Below are positions 54,901 to 64,000 of a DNA stretch of 64,000 bases, piece by piece (the first letter of the stretch is position 1; each line of letters opens with the position of its first letter). The notes below the pieces were generated by a model that was given only the letters and a program-made list of their open reading frames with translations, did not search any database and was not told the origin of the DNA. Location: positions 38,210,817-38,274,816 of the forward strand of contig CANTUZ010000008.1 in the NCBI GenBank assembly GCA_947846985.1, given 5' to 3'. Both the position numbers and the translations under genes were made by a program. The stretch is from Fratercula arctica. Taxonomy: Eukaryota > Chordata > Aves > Charadriiformes > Alcidae.

Positions 54901-57900
54901 TGAATTTTCTCCTGTCCAACTGCATGGGGTTTTTCTTCTTCAACAGATGAACTCGCCTGCTGAACTATGAACATATGTCTACTATAAATGCTTTAGAACT
55001 GAAGATTTTGCCTTCTTCAGAGCATTATTAATTACCTCTGATGGAGCTTCAAAATTTTTTTTGCCCATGGCTACGTACCGTATGGGAGACGACTACAAAC
55101 TATTTTCACCTACTGACATATTACTGGATCTTAAAAATCTATCAAACCTTGCCACAGCTAGAGTTTTTAATACTTTGACAAGCAGTTACATTTACTAACT
55201 TGGATATTTTCTAAAGTCTAAATTACATTCTAGTAGATCAGACCAACTGCAATTAACTTAATCATCAAAAACACTGAGATTTGCATAGGAATCAAAAGGT
55301 TCAAAAGTGTGACAATCCAAAAACTCTGAACATGGAGACAAGATAACAAGAACCAACAGAAACTACTGTTACTATAATATTTGTATACAGTATCCACACA
55401 AAATTTTATCTGAGCAGGCAGATGGTAGATAAAGTTCGTAAGTAGGCCCCACATTTGATTCCCTTGCTATTAATAGAAGCCCAGGCTGTGGTGGCCAAGG
55501 TTATATCGGGCTAGACACACTCTGGTTTCCTGATTCTACCATGAAGGCCACCTAACTTTAACATGCAAAGCATTACCTTTGTAATTGTGCAATTGATTTG
55601 TACACACAGTTAAATCAGTTTATCTAAACATGCTGCACTGAAGCAATTCAAGTCAGTAAGCAAAACTGTGTGTGTGTTTGCGAGCATTAATGTTTTTACA
55701 TTGGTTTAAGCTTAACTTTGTGTTGCACAGCAAAGTTTCTAGTTCACTTAATTGCACCGGCTTAACATCAATTCTTTAGATAAGCAGGAGTGACCTTATG
55801 TTGAGTGCAGGCACCCCACACACCGTCATGTATTGTCCTCCTGTATGACCACGAGGACTGGAAAATCTACTGCTCAACTCAAGAGCATTGTTTCTGAATG
55901 GATACTATGGAATTATTTATCTAAAATGATCAAACTTCCTGAAGGGACGTACCTCACACCCAAGGCAATTTTACTCTCGAATCCTACTATTAAAAGTAAT
56001 AAGGAGGGTAAATATAACAGAAATGAGGAGAACAGTCTTACTCCCTCAGGGTTTGCATCAGTTTATACTGCAATTTTAATAGCATTTTTTTATTTGTTCT
56101 TTATTAAACCAGTTTTCTTCAAGACAAAAATGGTTTAAAATAGGAAAAGACAACGGTGAAAGCCATAAACTCTGGGATGAGAGCAGTACCAGAAGTCATT
56201 TCAATATTTACCTAAAGTAGTTCAATTTGTCTGTGCTCTATTAAAATCCTACCACTAAGAGGAGCCCTAAATCTATCCCACGCTGACCACTAGAAGAAGT
56301 GACATTAAATTTTTTTTCTTACTTCTCAAGATCAAGGGGAACTGTTACTTCAGTGATACTGAGGAAGGCAGAATCACCAGAAGTTGAACAAGAGCTGATA
56401 AAGAATCACTTCAGCCCCTTGAAAGCACTTAAGATCAATAAAAACAAAAGGAGGGAAAAAATTCTTCCATTGGAGGGAGTCTACCAATGAGAAAAGACTC
56501 CACCAAAAAGAAGGAATGAAGAAACGATGAAGACAGATAGCAAGAGAAACAAAGGGGGGGGAAAAACATAAGAAGAAACAAAGAATGAAGCCACCTCAAG
56601 GCCTAGAGCAGGAGAATGGTGTCTATAGACAGAAAGAATCAGAGCCAAGACAACAACCTTCAAGCAACAGAAAAAAGCAGAATTAGTGAAATGTCTACGT
56701 AGAAGCGCAAAACCGGAAGGAATCTTAAGATGCAGAGTGAGTGGTGCAGAATTATACACTGTAAATCTTAAAAACATGAAAAGAACCAAGGAAAATGTTT
56801 TACTACTACTGCATGTTCCTAACATTTTCTGCTGGGTACACCACAACTCAGGATTTATTGGGAAGAGACGAGACAGCTTTTACAAGGAGAGAAAATCTCA
56901 CCCAGGCTAAGACCATCAAGACAGAGGCAATTCTAGAAAGCTAGTCAGAAGAGAAGCCTCATTCAAGCACTCCAAACTGTCTTCTGGTGAAGTCTTTCGC
57001 TCCCTGGTGAACGAACAGGAACACAGGCAGCTCCAGAAAGACAACCAGTTGTGAAATTTGAAGTTTACTGGCCAGGTATCACCTCCGCCCAATTACTGGT
57101 TGACTGATCTTTCCTTTGACCATTGAGTACAAAGGGAACAAAGAAGGGTATAATGAGGTACCACATTCTTCTTTCTGAAGAAGGTACCAGTTTCTTCTTT
57201 CACATTCTGACCAGATACCCAAGCCTTGCCTCCAGCAGGTCTGCACGCTTACAGAATTACCAAGGACATCTGACTTCCTCAAAACCCTACCCTGTTGTAG
57301 CCATCCAAGAGTGACCGAATTCCTTGACTGAAAGCCGAGAATACCAAAACCACAAGGCAAGACAAACCGCAGACTGGGAAAGCACAGAAAAATGGCTCCC
57401 TCTTACTAAATCTCTGTTCACTTTGGCGTATTTGCTCGCCCGAAGTCCAAAAGTATTTGGCCAGACATCCTGGCTGGCTGCGCTAGGCCAAAGGCAGGTC
57501 GCTGGGAGCTGACAGGTACTACCTCCCATGCACTCCGCCTTATCAACTTCCACGAAGGCACGGGCACTCGCTGCGAGGGCAACCAGATTTGCATGAGCCA
57601 CCCCAAAAAAAAAAAAGAAAAAAAAGGCACACGCCCATCAACAAAGAAGGAAGCCACCTCGCCGGACCCCCGCCGGGAGGGAAGGCGGGGCTGACCCCCC
57701 CGCCGCTCAGTCCGACCCGGGCGCCCCTTCCACCGATCCTCCTCCGACCCACGGCCGGACAGGCAGGGAGGCGACCCAGACGGAAGCAGGTGCCCCGCTC
57801 ACCCGCCTCCCAGACAGGCACCGGGCAGAGACCGAGCCGCGGCCACACCTCCGCCGCCCAGCGGGGAGGCCGCTGGGCCCGCGGGGGCCGCCCCCCGCCG

Positions 57901-58408
57901 CGGCGGCAAGGTGCCCGCCCGCCCGCCCGCCCCGCCGAGGCCGCCCGGCGCTCACCCGGCCTCCCGCATGACGTTGCTGTCGCCGCAGTCGCAGGCGCCC
58001 CCCGCCTGGCTCCGGAACATGTTGTAGTCGTGCCCGGCGTGTTCGCCTTGGTGGAAGCACTCTGCGCACAGGCTCATGCAGGGCGAGATACCGCACGTCC
58101 GGCACCGGTAGGCCACGAAGTTGGCCGTCCACACCAGGCCGCACAGCGTGGCCGGGTCGTAGGCCCGCACGGCTTGCACGAAGCTGTCCCAGGGCTCCCC
58201 GCCCGACAGCAAGCAGCGGCACCACTCCAGCGCCTCGGCCGCCGCCTCCCCGCCGCCGGTGCCCGGGCCCGCCGCGGGTGCCAGCACTCGCTCCAGCAGC
58301 GCCCGCAGCTCGCCCGCTGCCGCCTGCCCCGCTCTCGCCGCCCAGCGCCGTCTTCAGCCGCGCCGCCGTCGCCCGCTTATCCCGGCCGCTGGCGCCGGCC
58401 CCCGCCAT
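3141..58408 (-). CDS. UBR3: UBR3 E3 ubiquitin ligase, 5' part (coding exons 1-23), gene partial
   Basis: This entry is the span of a spliced gene; the exons are listed separately. UBR3 is a large (about 1890 residues in human) E3 ubiquitin-protein ligase related to the N-degron recognins, with an N-terminal UBR-box zinc finger and a C-terminal RING. The 23 exons here total about 3452 coding bases (roughly 1150 residues) once one surplus base in exon 1 is discounted. Order on the protein: variable Ala/Gly-rich start, UBR box rich in Cys and His, an acidic linker followed by a basic GKRKRVKL stretch (exons 5-6), then a long helical region ending in the [12 protein letters not shown] segment. 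Every exon joins its neighbour in phase. Identity rests on near-continuous match to remembered vertebrate UBR3. The RING and C-terminal exons lie left of the window. Head-to-head with METTL5. The start is the ATG at 58408, in a good Kozak context (A at -3, G at +4). Confidence 0.97.
3602..5275 (-). other. UBR3: UBR3 intron 22
   Basis: AT-rich intron with short A runs. I see no element or conserved exon in it. Confidence 0.85.
5276..5449 (-). CDS. UBR3: UBR3 coding exon 22
   Basis: 174 bases (58 codons), phase 0, encoding [20 protein letters not shown], then [20 protein letters not shown] and ending LASSQ. The Ser/Pro-rich end is the least conserved part. The acceptor is TATTTTAG and the donor CAA|GTAAGT. 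Confidence 0.97.
5450..6305 (-). other. UBR3: UBR3 intron 21
   Basis: AT-rich intron with a 13-base T run near 6198. Nothing else is recognisable. Confidence 0.85.
6306..6410 (-). CDS. UBR3: UBR3 coding exon 21
   Basis: 105 bases (35 codons), phase 0, encoding [20 protein letters not shown] and ending in an acidic PEQESDEE tail. The acceptor is CTGCCTAG and the donor GAG|GTAAGA. Confidence 0.97.
7560..7708 (+). mobile_element. CR1 LINE, 3'-end fragment
   Basis: It carries the CR1 3' signature: GGAGGGGTTCAAGGACAGG, then the GGTTGGAACTGGGTGATCTT block and CCTTCCAGCCCAAACCATTC, ending in tandem ATTCTATG units (to 7708). It is a 5'-truncated piece of about 150 bases in UBR3 intron 20, antisense to the gene. 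The intact tail suggests a moderately young avian-type copy. Confidence 0.93.
8810..8999 (+). mobile_element. CR1 LINE, second 3'-end fragment
   Basis: It has the CR1 3' landmarks GGCAGAGCCCTGGCACAGG, GCTGCCCAGAGAGGTGGTGG, then GGTTGGACTGGGTGATCTCC and CACCATTCTGTGATTCC. It is longer at the 5' side than the copy at 7560 but keeps only one tail unit. It belongs to a different CR1 subfamily or is more diverged. Same intron and orientation as the first copy. ORFs across it are not genes. Confidence 0.93.
10751..10892 (-). CDS. UBR3: UBR3 coding exon 20
   Basis: 142 bases encoding [20 protein letters not shown] and ending VLFTLLYK. The acceptor is TTCAACAG and the donor AAG|GTAGAG. Confidence 0.98.
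10893..12173 (-). other. UBR3: UBR3 intron 19
   Basis: AT-rich intron; nothing recognisable seen. Confidence 0.85.
12174..12270 (-). CDS. UBR3: UBR3 coding exon 19
   Basis: 97 bases encoding [20 protein letters not shown] and ending MDRYTA. The acceptor is ATAACAG and the donor GCATT|GTAAGT; the split Phe codon is completed by exon 20. Confidence 0.97.
13049..13092. repeat. Two-copy 22-base tandem repeat
   Basis: CTGGCATTAAAATCTTTGTT plus AT is followed directly by CTGGCATTAAAATCCTAGTT plus AT, with two mismatches. A recent local duplication in UBR3 intron 18. Confidence 0.9.
15410..15525. repeat. T/G-rich low-complexity block ending in (TTTG)n
   Basis: About 115 bases of nearly pure G and T on the plus strand, ending in GTTTGTTTGTTTG units. 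In the UBR3 transcript it is C/A-rich and begins about 65 bases after the exon 18 donor. Confidence 0.85.
15591..15732 (-). CDS. UBR3: UBR3 coding exon 18
   Basis: 142 bases encoding [20 protein letters not shown] and ending QQGMYTPK. It is entered after TTAC rather than AG, with the U12 branch-point motif just upstream. The donor is AAAG|GTACGG. A T/G-rich block on the plus strand (C/A-rich in the transcript) lies a little downstream. Confidence 0.96.
15733..17134 (-). other. UBR3: UBR3 intron 17: U12-type (minor spliceosome) AT-AC intron
   Basis: The transcript strand begins ATATCCTT (17134-17127), matching the U12 AT-AC donor consensus, and ends TTAC (15736-15733). The branch-point motif TTTCCTTAAC (15753-15744) places the branch adenosine 12-13 bases from the end, the usual U12 spacing. 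There is no alternative GT donor that preserves the protein. The interior (1.4 kb) holds a cluster of degenerate repeats near 16264-16347 and otherwise nothing recognisable. Confidence 0.95.
17135..17220 (-). CDS. UBR3: UBR3 coding exon 17 (followed by an AT-AC intron)
   Basis: 86 bases encoding [20 protein letters not shown] and ending HSSLLDL. The acceptor is GTTCTAG. There is no GT at the 3' end; the exon stops after GATCTC and the intron begins ATATCCTT, the U12-type donor motif. This reading gives the family sequence LDL|IPENP across the junction. Confidence 0.95.
17221..17699 (-). other. UBR3: UBR3 intron 16
   Basis: Ordinary GT-AG intron; nothing recognisable in it. Confidence 0.85.
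17700..17833 (-). CDS. UBR3: UBR3 coding exon 16
   Basis: 134 bases encoding [20 protein letters not shown] and ending LSLRLHL. The acceptor is CTGTGTAG and the donor TTAG|GTAAGA. Confidence 0.97.
17834..18491 (-). other. UBR3: UBR3 intron 15
   Basis: AT-rich GT-AG intron; nothing recognisable in it. Confidence 0.85.
18492..18544 (-). CDS. UBR3: UBR3 coding exon 15
   Basis: 53 bases encoding [17 protein letters not shown] plus two bases of an Arg codon. The acceptor is TTCCACAG and the donor AAAG|GTAGTG, which is weaker than the other donors. Confidence 0.96.
18629..18757 (-). CDS. UBR3: UBR3 coding exon 14
   Basis: 129 bases (43 codons), phase 0, encoding [20 protein letters not shown] and ending DPDIYLLQ, essentially the mammalian sequence. 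The acceptor is CTGCACAG and the donor CAA|GTAAGT. An 84-base intron follows. Confidence 0.98.
18758..19562 (-). other. UBR3: UBR3 intron 13
   Basis: Contains short CA and TTTA simple repeats (18846-18870, 18975-18999) and an imperfect hairpin at 19244-19278. No gene seen. Confidence 0.85.
19563..19652 (-). CDS. UBR3: UBR3 coding exon 13
   Basis: 90 bases (30 codons), phase 0, encoding [20 protein letters not shown] and ending IHPLQIQ. The acceptor is GTTTCTAG and the donor CAG|GTACGG. Confidence 0.97.
19741..19806 (-). CDS. UBR3: UBR3 coding exon 12
   Basis: 66 bases (22 codons), phase 0 at both ends, encoding [20 protein letters not shown] then SK. The acceptor is CTTTCAG and the donor AAG|GTAAGC. 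Only 88 bases of intron separate it from exon 13. Confidence 0.97.
19807..20391 (-). other. UBR3: UBR3 intron 11
   Basis: Ordinary intron; nothing recognisable in it. Confidence 0.85.
20392..20478 (-). CDS. UBR3: UBR3 coding exon 11
   Basis: 87 bases (29 codons), phase 0 at both ends, encoding [20 protein letters not shown] and ending INFVDE. The acceptor is ACTGCAG and the donor GAG|GTAAGT. Confidence 0.98.
20479..22122 (-). other. UBR3: UBR3 intron 10
   Basis: Contains a perfect 10-base inverted repeat (21856-21865 and 21872-21881, six-base loop). Otherwise nothing recognisable. Confidence 0.85.
22123..22256 (-). CDS. UBR3: UBR3 coding exon 10
   Basis: 134 bases encoding [20 protein letters not shown] and ending [11 protein letters not shown]. 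The acceptor is TTTGAAG and the donor AGG|GTAAGA. Confidence 0.97.
22257..23034 (-). other. UBR3: UBR3 intron 9
   Basis: AT-rich intron; nothing recognisable in it. Confidence 0.85.
23035..23214 (-). CDS. UBR3: UBR3 coding exon 9
   Basis: 180 bases encoding [20 protein letters not shown] and ending WMNFVSFFQ. The acceptor is AATCCAG and the donor CAAG|GTATGT. The exon is too fragmented on that strand to give a long ATG-started ORF, but its length and phase fit exactly. Confidence 0.97.
23215..27035 (-). other. UBR3: UBR3 intron 8
   Basis: Contains a strong G-quadruplex motif on the plus strand (23782-23800) and a (TTTG)n run next to the exon 8 donor (about 27008-27025, transcript strand). 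Short ORFs at 23360-24123 and 24595-25032 have no recognisable family features. Confidence 0.85.
27036..27264 (-). CDS. UBR3: UBR3 coding exon 8
   Basis: 229 bases encoding [20 protein letters not shown] through [12 protein letters not shown], a hydrophobic helical stretch nearly identical to mammalian UBR3. The acceptor is TTTGCAG. The donor G|GTAAGT is followed within 30 bases by a (TTTG)n run on the transcribed strand. Confidence 0.98.
27265..32523 (-). other. UBR3: UBR3 intron 7
   Basis: Holds the unidentified coding-like island (29788-30239) and a small perfect hairpin (31302-31323). The remainder shows no recognisable gene or element. Confidence 0.83.
29788..30239 (-). pseudogene. Unidentified decayed coding-like island (Lys/Glu-rich)
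   Basis: Three successive open stretches in three frames run along the minus strand. The first has [20 protein letters not shown], an in-frame TGA, then [20 protein letters not shown]. The second starts near 30090 with [12 protein letters not shown] and includes [20 protein letters not shown]. The third ends [20 protein letters not shown] and so on to a TAA at 29790. Codon choice is protein-like and GC is higher than the flanks. A good acceptor-like polypyrimidine tract and CAG end at 30242. No poly-A tail is evident. I do not recognise the protein. It lies inside UBR3 intron 7, in the same sense. It could be an old retrocopy, a dead exon, or chance. Confidence 0.4.
32524..32654 (-). CDS. UBR3: UBR3 coding exon 7
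   Basis: 131 bases encoding [20 protein letters not shown] through NMLPDQDYK, very close to the mammalian protein. The acceptor is TATGCAG and the donor AAG|GTACTT. Confidence 0.97.
32655..36519 (-). other. UBR3: UBR3 intron 6
   Basis: Contains an 18-base A run ending near 34621 and a pyrimidine-rich plus-strand block at about 35425-35760. No gene seen. Confidence 0.83.
36520..36586 (-). CDS. UBR3: UBR3 coding exon 6 (basic, NLS-like)
   Basis: 67 bases encoding [20 protein letters not shown], an acidic run followed by a basic cluster that looks like a monopartite nuclear localisation signal (inference). The acceptor is AACCCAG and the donor AAAG|GTATTT. Exons 5 and 6 together are 117 bases, a multiple of three. 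Confidence 0.94.
36587..41182 (-). other. UBR3: UBR3 intron 5
   Basis: Contains a 14-base-period tandem repeat (37117-37143) and a TTTG run near 40339-40358. No gene seen. Confidence 0.85.
37117..37143. repeat. Two-copy 14-base-period repeat
   Basis: AATTCTAATTGCT occurs at 37117-37129 and 37131-37143 in intron 5. Confidence 0.85.
41183..41232 (-). CDS. UBR3: UBR3 coding exon 5 (microexon-like, acidic linker)
   Basis: Only 50 bases, encoding [17 protein letters not shown]. The end matches the acidic DSSDE of vertebrate UBR3, while the first half is diverged and low in complexity. The acceptor is TTCAAAAG and the donor GAG|GTGAGA. Confidence 0.9.
41233..41841 (-). other. UBR3: UBR3 intron 4
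   Basis: Ordinary intron; nothing recognisable in it. Confidence 0.85.
41842..41985 (-). CDS. UBR3: UBR3 coding exon 4
   Basis: 144 bases encoding [20 protein letters not shown] and ending TSTLAVQ. The acceptor is ATTCAAG and the donor CAAG|GTTTGT. It ends one base into a codon, a phase shared with the end of exon 6, so exons 5 and 6 could be skipped together in frame. Confidence 0.96.
41986..43598 (-). other. UBR3: UBR3 intron 3
   Basis: AT-rich intron with an 18-base A run near 43146. No gene seen. Confidence 0.85.
43599..43757 (-). CDS. UBR3: UBR3 coding exon 3
   Basis: 159 bases encoding [20 protein letters not shown] through [20 protein letters not shown] and ending YKDLSS. The acceptor is TTTTCAG and the donor G|GTATGT. 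Both ends are in phase with neighbouring exons. Confidence 0.97.
43758..44160 (-). other. UBR3: UBR3 intron 2
   Basis: Short ordinary intron; nothing recognisable in it. Confidence 0.87.
44161..44300 (-). CDS. UBR3: UBR3 coding exon 2
   Basis: 140 bases, beginning [20 protein letters not shown], which completes the UBR-box region with a further Cys and His. It ends with LRDGYNEP. The acceptor is TTATAG and the donor G|GTATGT. The first base completes the Gly codon left by exon 1. Confidence 0.96.
44301..57955 (-). other. UBR3: UBR3 intron 1 (13.7 kb)
   Basis: The largest intron. It holds a 21-base-period tandem duplication (45448-45484), two A-rich tracts flanking a short unique segment (48169-48355), a 23-base T run (48913-48935), two adjacent plus-strand ORFs of uncertain meaning (52461-53175) and a G/A-rich run (54080-54120). 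No exon of UBR3 is visible between exons 1 and 2. Confidence 0.85.
45448..45484. repeat. Tandem duplication, 21-base period
   Basis: GCATCTTCACAAGACT occurs at 45448-45463 and again at 45469-45484, both in intron 1. Confidence 0.85.
57956..58408 (-). CDS. UBR3: UBR3 coding exon 1 (UBR box), with apparent frameshift
   Basis: The exon encodes the N-terminus and the UBR-box zinc finger ([18 protein letters not shown], then [13 protein letters not shown] and [15 protein letters not shown]), the fold that in UBR proteins binds N-degrons. The start ATG at 58408 opens [19 protein letters not shown], which resembles the human N-terminus. The UBR-box frame ([15 protein letters not shown] and onward) is a different frame. 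That second frame is closed upstream by a TGA and has no ATG before the UBR box. The exon is 453 bases, whereas joining to exon 2 needs a length of 2 modulo 3, so one base is surplus between about 58345 and 58331. The donor is GG|GTGAGC. The rest of the gene is intact, so an assembly indel in a GC-rich tract is the likeliest cause. Confidence 0.93.
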
Positions 58409-59593
58409 GATGGGAAACTGAGGAGCCGTTACGGCTGCGCCGGGCTCCCGGCTCTGGGGCTCCCCCCCCGCCGCCCTCTCTCCCCTCCCAGCGGCGCTTC
58501 CCTCTCGCGATAGCCGCGGAACGGGCGCCCTCCCCGCCGCCCGCCCGCTACCTCCTCCTGACACTGCCTCTCCCCTCCCCTGACATTACCCCTCCTCTTC
58601 CTCTGCCCTCCCCGCCGGCCCGGGCACCGCGCAGGTGCGCCGGCCGCCCCACAAAATGTCGCCGCCCGCCGGCCTGAAACTTCTTGTCAGGGCGAGGGGG
58701 GGGGCGCGCCGCCTGCCATCGCGGCCCGCACCGCCCTTCGCCTGGAGCGCCTGCCTGGGGAAGGGGGGGAGCTGTCCGCCGGCGCCCCCGGCGGTAACGG
58801 AATCCTCTTTGTTACCGGGCCGCTGGTCCAGTGAGGAGCCTGCCGTGAAGCAAAGGCACCGCGCCGGTGTGTCCGGGCCGCGGGGGTCGCGCCGGGCAGA
58901 GGCGGCGGCTCTGAGGGCAGGGGCATAGTGGGGGACGCGGGAAGCGCCTCTGAGCCCCGCTGGCACGGCGGGACACCACCGGCGGCGGCACCGCAGCGCG
59001 CTGAAGACCCCGAAACCAAACCAAAACCTGTCCCTAAGGGAAAGTGAGCTTTTATCTGACAGCAACAAAGCCCCCGAGGCGGACGCCCCTCGGCTGGCCT
59101 CGTCGCCCTGCCTCCTCTGGTGGCCGGCGGTGCGGCCCCTCAGGGCAGGGAATGGAGGGCAGCGGCGCGGCGGGTCTCCCCCCGGGATCACGGGGAGGAA
59201 AACGTGAGAGAAGTGAGCGCATCTGCTACTTTCCTCTCAAAGAGGGTCCTTTCCGCCGCACCGGCAGAGGTCCCTCTCCTCGCTGTCCCTCATGTCCCTT
59301 GACCGCCAAGGAAGCGCTGGAGGGGACACCTGGGGGGGCCTTTCACGGGCACCCAACATAAGGTTGGAATAAAACATATCGTGTTTGTACGTGACAGGTC
59401 ACGGTGACAAGAAGAGGAAACTTTCCCTGTCTTTCCCCTCCCCGTTCGCCCGGAACGGGGCGGTGGCCCTGCGGCAGGGGGCGGAGCGCGGCTCTCCCCG
59501 ACCCGGCGCTGGGGGCCGGCTCGGGGCGCGACGCGGCGGAAGTTGCGCTGTGGCGCCCGGCCCGGCCCGGTCCCCGCAGCCCACCCCGCCGGG

Positions 59594-59604
59594 CCGCGGT
59601 GAGT
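59594..59604 (+). other. METTL5: Likely donor of METTL5 non-coding exon 1
   Basis: CCGCG|GTGAGTG is a strong 5' splice site with the exon ending at 59598, about 55 bases after the ETS-type site. A clear acceptor (TTTTCCTCAG, ending at 60022) sits 13 bases before the METTL5 ATG, so a 5' UTR exon must end upstream. GATG|GTGAGG at 59939 is a weaker alternative donor. The exon start is not visible. Confidence 0.65.
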
Positions 59605-60022
59605 GGGGGCGGCTCCGCTGTCGTGGGGAGGGCTCTGGCGGGCGAGGGGGGGTGGGTGATGGAGGTCCCCGGGGCTTAGTTCCCGCTCCGCTGAGGGCTG
59701 GACGTCTTTCGCGGGGCCTGGCGGGAGGAGCGGAGCCCGGGCCGAGGGGGGCGCGGGGCCTCCGGAGCGGCTGGCGGGAGCCGGTTACCAGCGGTGCGTG
59801 AGGAAAGGGGCTGCCGCGGTGCGGGAACGGCCTCCCCTTAGTCGGCACCGGGCTTGTGTGCGCGCACACACACCCCGCCATCGGTGGGGCCGTCAGCTGG
59901 ATCTCTAAGGCGGCTGCATGGAAACAGCTGGAAGATGGTGAGGAGGACAGTAGGATTTTAAGTATAAAATAATACGCCGTTTATTTATGTCATTGCAACT
60001 GATTACACGTTGTTTTCCTCAG

Positions 60023-63082
<3,060 letters not shown>

Positions 63083-64000
63083 GTAAGTATAAAACCTAAC
63101 GTAACTGAGAAAATGCTCTGTCTTGTATTAGGCAGGCAAATAAATTATTTTTAAAAAAATTAAGTTTTAGGGCCACACGTACTGGATGAGGAATGCTCAC
63201 AGCACTTGAGAGCAGTTCCATTGCTGTTACATTTTGTAGTTGAACAGGGAAAACAATCATTGTAATGCAAGCCAAAGCTATACACACATCTGCAACTAGA
63301 TGTGAAAAAGCTAAGGGTAGCCCTCCTTGACTCAGCTTTTCATAGTTATTTGCTTGATCCTATCTGCAGCTGGAATTTAGCCTGAAATTAAGTAACAAAG
63401 GCCAGAGTAACTAGGATTTTACAGCTGTAGCATCATTCTCAGTGTTCTATGCTCTGCACTGCAAATAGCTACAGCCAGTGAAATCCCTCACAGAACCATC
63501 TTAGAGGGGCAGGAAGAAGTTATGCCCTTCCTCCTGCAATGGGAGATCCATCCAGGATGCTAGAGCAGGGCAAGTTCCTGGGTGCTGATTGCTGACCTAG
63601 GAGATGTTCATCCCATTACCACAGGGGAAGTAGAGAGAATCCTGGCGTAGACTGAGCAAGATTTGAAGATTGTTAGGTATGTTGAGTAGCAAACAGTAGT
63701 TTTATTCAGCTGTACCTAGTCTCTTGGTGACTTGAGCTTAAGCGACGGAAGCCTGTCCTTTAGCTTTGCTACTTCACAGTTACAGCTTTATACTACATTA
63801 ACATCCAGGCTTCAGTAGTAAGCAGTTTGAAGTTCTGAATTTATTGGCAGCTGCTATTTAACGTAACTGCATGATTACAAAGTCCAGAACCTTTTACATT
63901 TGAATGAGGTGCAGAGAAGTTGAGAGGATCTGACGGTATAAACAAAACTATAAATATAAAAGGGTTTTCCAGGGTGGTATGTTAAGAGTAAGCATGCTTT
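63083..64000 (+). other. METTL5: METTL5 intron 7, partial
   Basis: Begins with the GTAAGT donor and runs off the window. No final METTL5 exon (expected to encode VDIEVDLIRFSF-like sequence) is present. I see no other gene. Confidence 0.82.

Larger units (their letters stand above)
57650..59880. promoter_or_regulatory. CpG island, divergent UBR3/METTL5 promoter
   Basis: A roughly 2.2 kb GC- and CpG-dense block in otherwise AT-rich DNA spans UBR3 exon 1 and METTL5 exon 1. The transcription starts must lie between the UBR3 ATG (58408) and the METTL5 exon 1 donor (59598). Visible candidate sites are an ETS/GABP-type CGGAAGT at 59537-59543, an NRF1-like GCGCAGGTGCGC at 58629-58640 and several GC boxes (for example GGGGCGG near 59456 and 59480). 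No TATA box is evident. Divergent housekeeping promoters typically look like this. Confidence 0.88.

Noticed and set aside
57589..58410. A 273-codon plus-strand ORF and a 285-codon minus-strand ORF in the CpG island
   Set aside because: High GC removes stop codons in all frames. The plus-strand ORF is antisense to UBR3 exon 1 and is Pro/Arg/Ala low-complexity. The minus-strand ORF is only partly the true UBR3 frame.
58586..59881. Several 100-200 codon ORFs on both strands between UBR3 and METTL5
   Set aside because: Composition-driven open frames in a CpG-rich promoter, with no domain, splice structure or family resemblance.
59939..59944. GATG|GTGAGG as the METTL5 exon 1 donor
   Set aside because: It is weaker and further from the promoter motifs than CCGCG|GTGAGT at 59598. 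Kept only as an alternative.

Overview
The window is vertebrate nuclear DNA, almost certainly from a bird. Long AT-rich introns carry short exons whose translations closely match two vertebrate genes as I remember them. The only clear transposons are two CR1 retrotransposon 3' ends, one closing with the avian-type ATTCTATG tandem tail. There are no bacterial, viral or plasmid features. I cannot name the species.

Two genes lie head to head around one CpG island (about 57650-59880). On the minus strand, from 58408 down to 3141, are the first 23 coding exons of UBR3, an E3 ubiquitin ligase of the N-recognin-like UBR family. They cover about 1150 residues, including the UBR-box zinc finger in exon 1. 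The rest of the gene, with the RING region and C-terminus, lies beyond the left edge. On the plus strand, from a non-coding first exon ending at 59598 to 63082, are six coding exons of METTL5, the 18S rRNA m6A methyltransferase. They encode residues 1-197 of an expected 209, and the last exon is beyond the right edge. The same divergent UBR3/METTL5 arrangement is known in human at 2q31.1.

All 22 complete UBR3 introns keep phase exactly and 21 have GT-AG ends. Intron 17 (15733-17134) is an AT-AC intron with textbook U12 (minor spliceosome) 5' splice and branch-point motifs. Exon 1 has a problem: the start codon and the UBR box are in different frames, and one base must be removed near 58331-58345 to join them. 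This is either an assembly error in GC-rich sequence or a real difference.

The introns are mostly unremarkable, with homopolymers, small tandem duplications, short inverted repeats, one strong G-quadruplex motif and the two CR1 pieces. The most unusual intronic object is a minus-strand, Lys/Glu-rich coding-like island in intron 7 (29788-30239). It is broken by one stop and two frameshifts and I could not identify it. I found no RNA genes, CRISPR arrays or novel multi-gene system.
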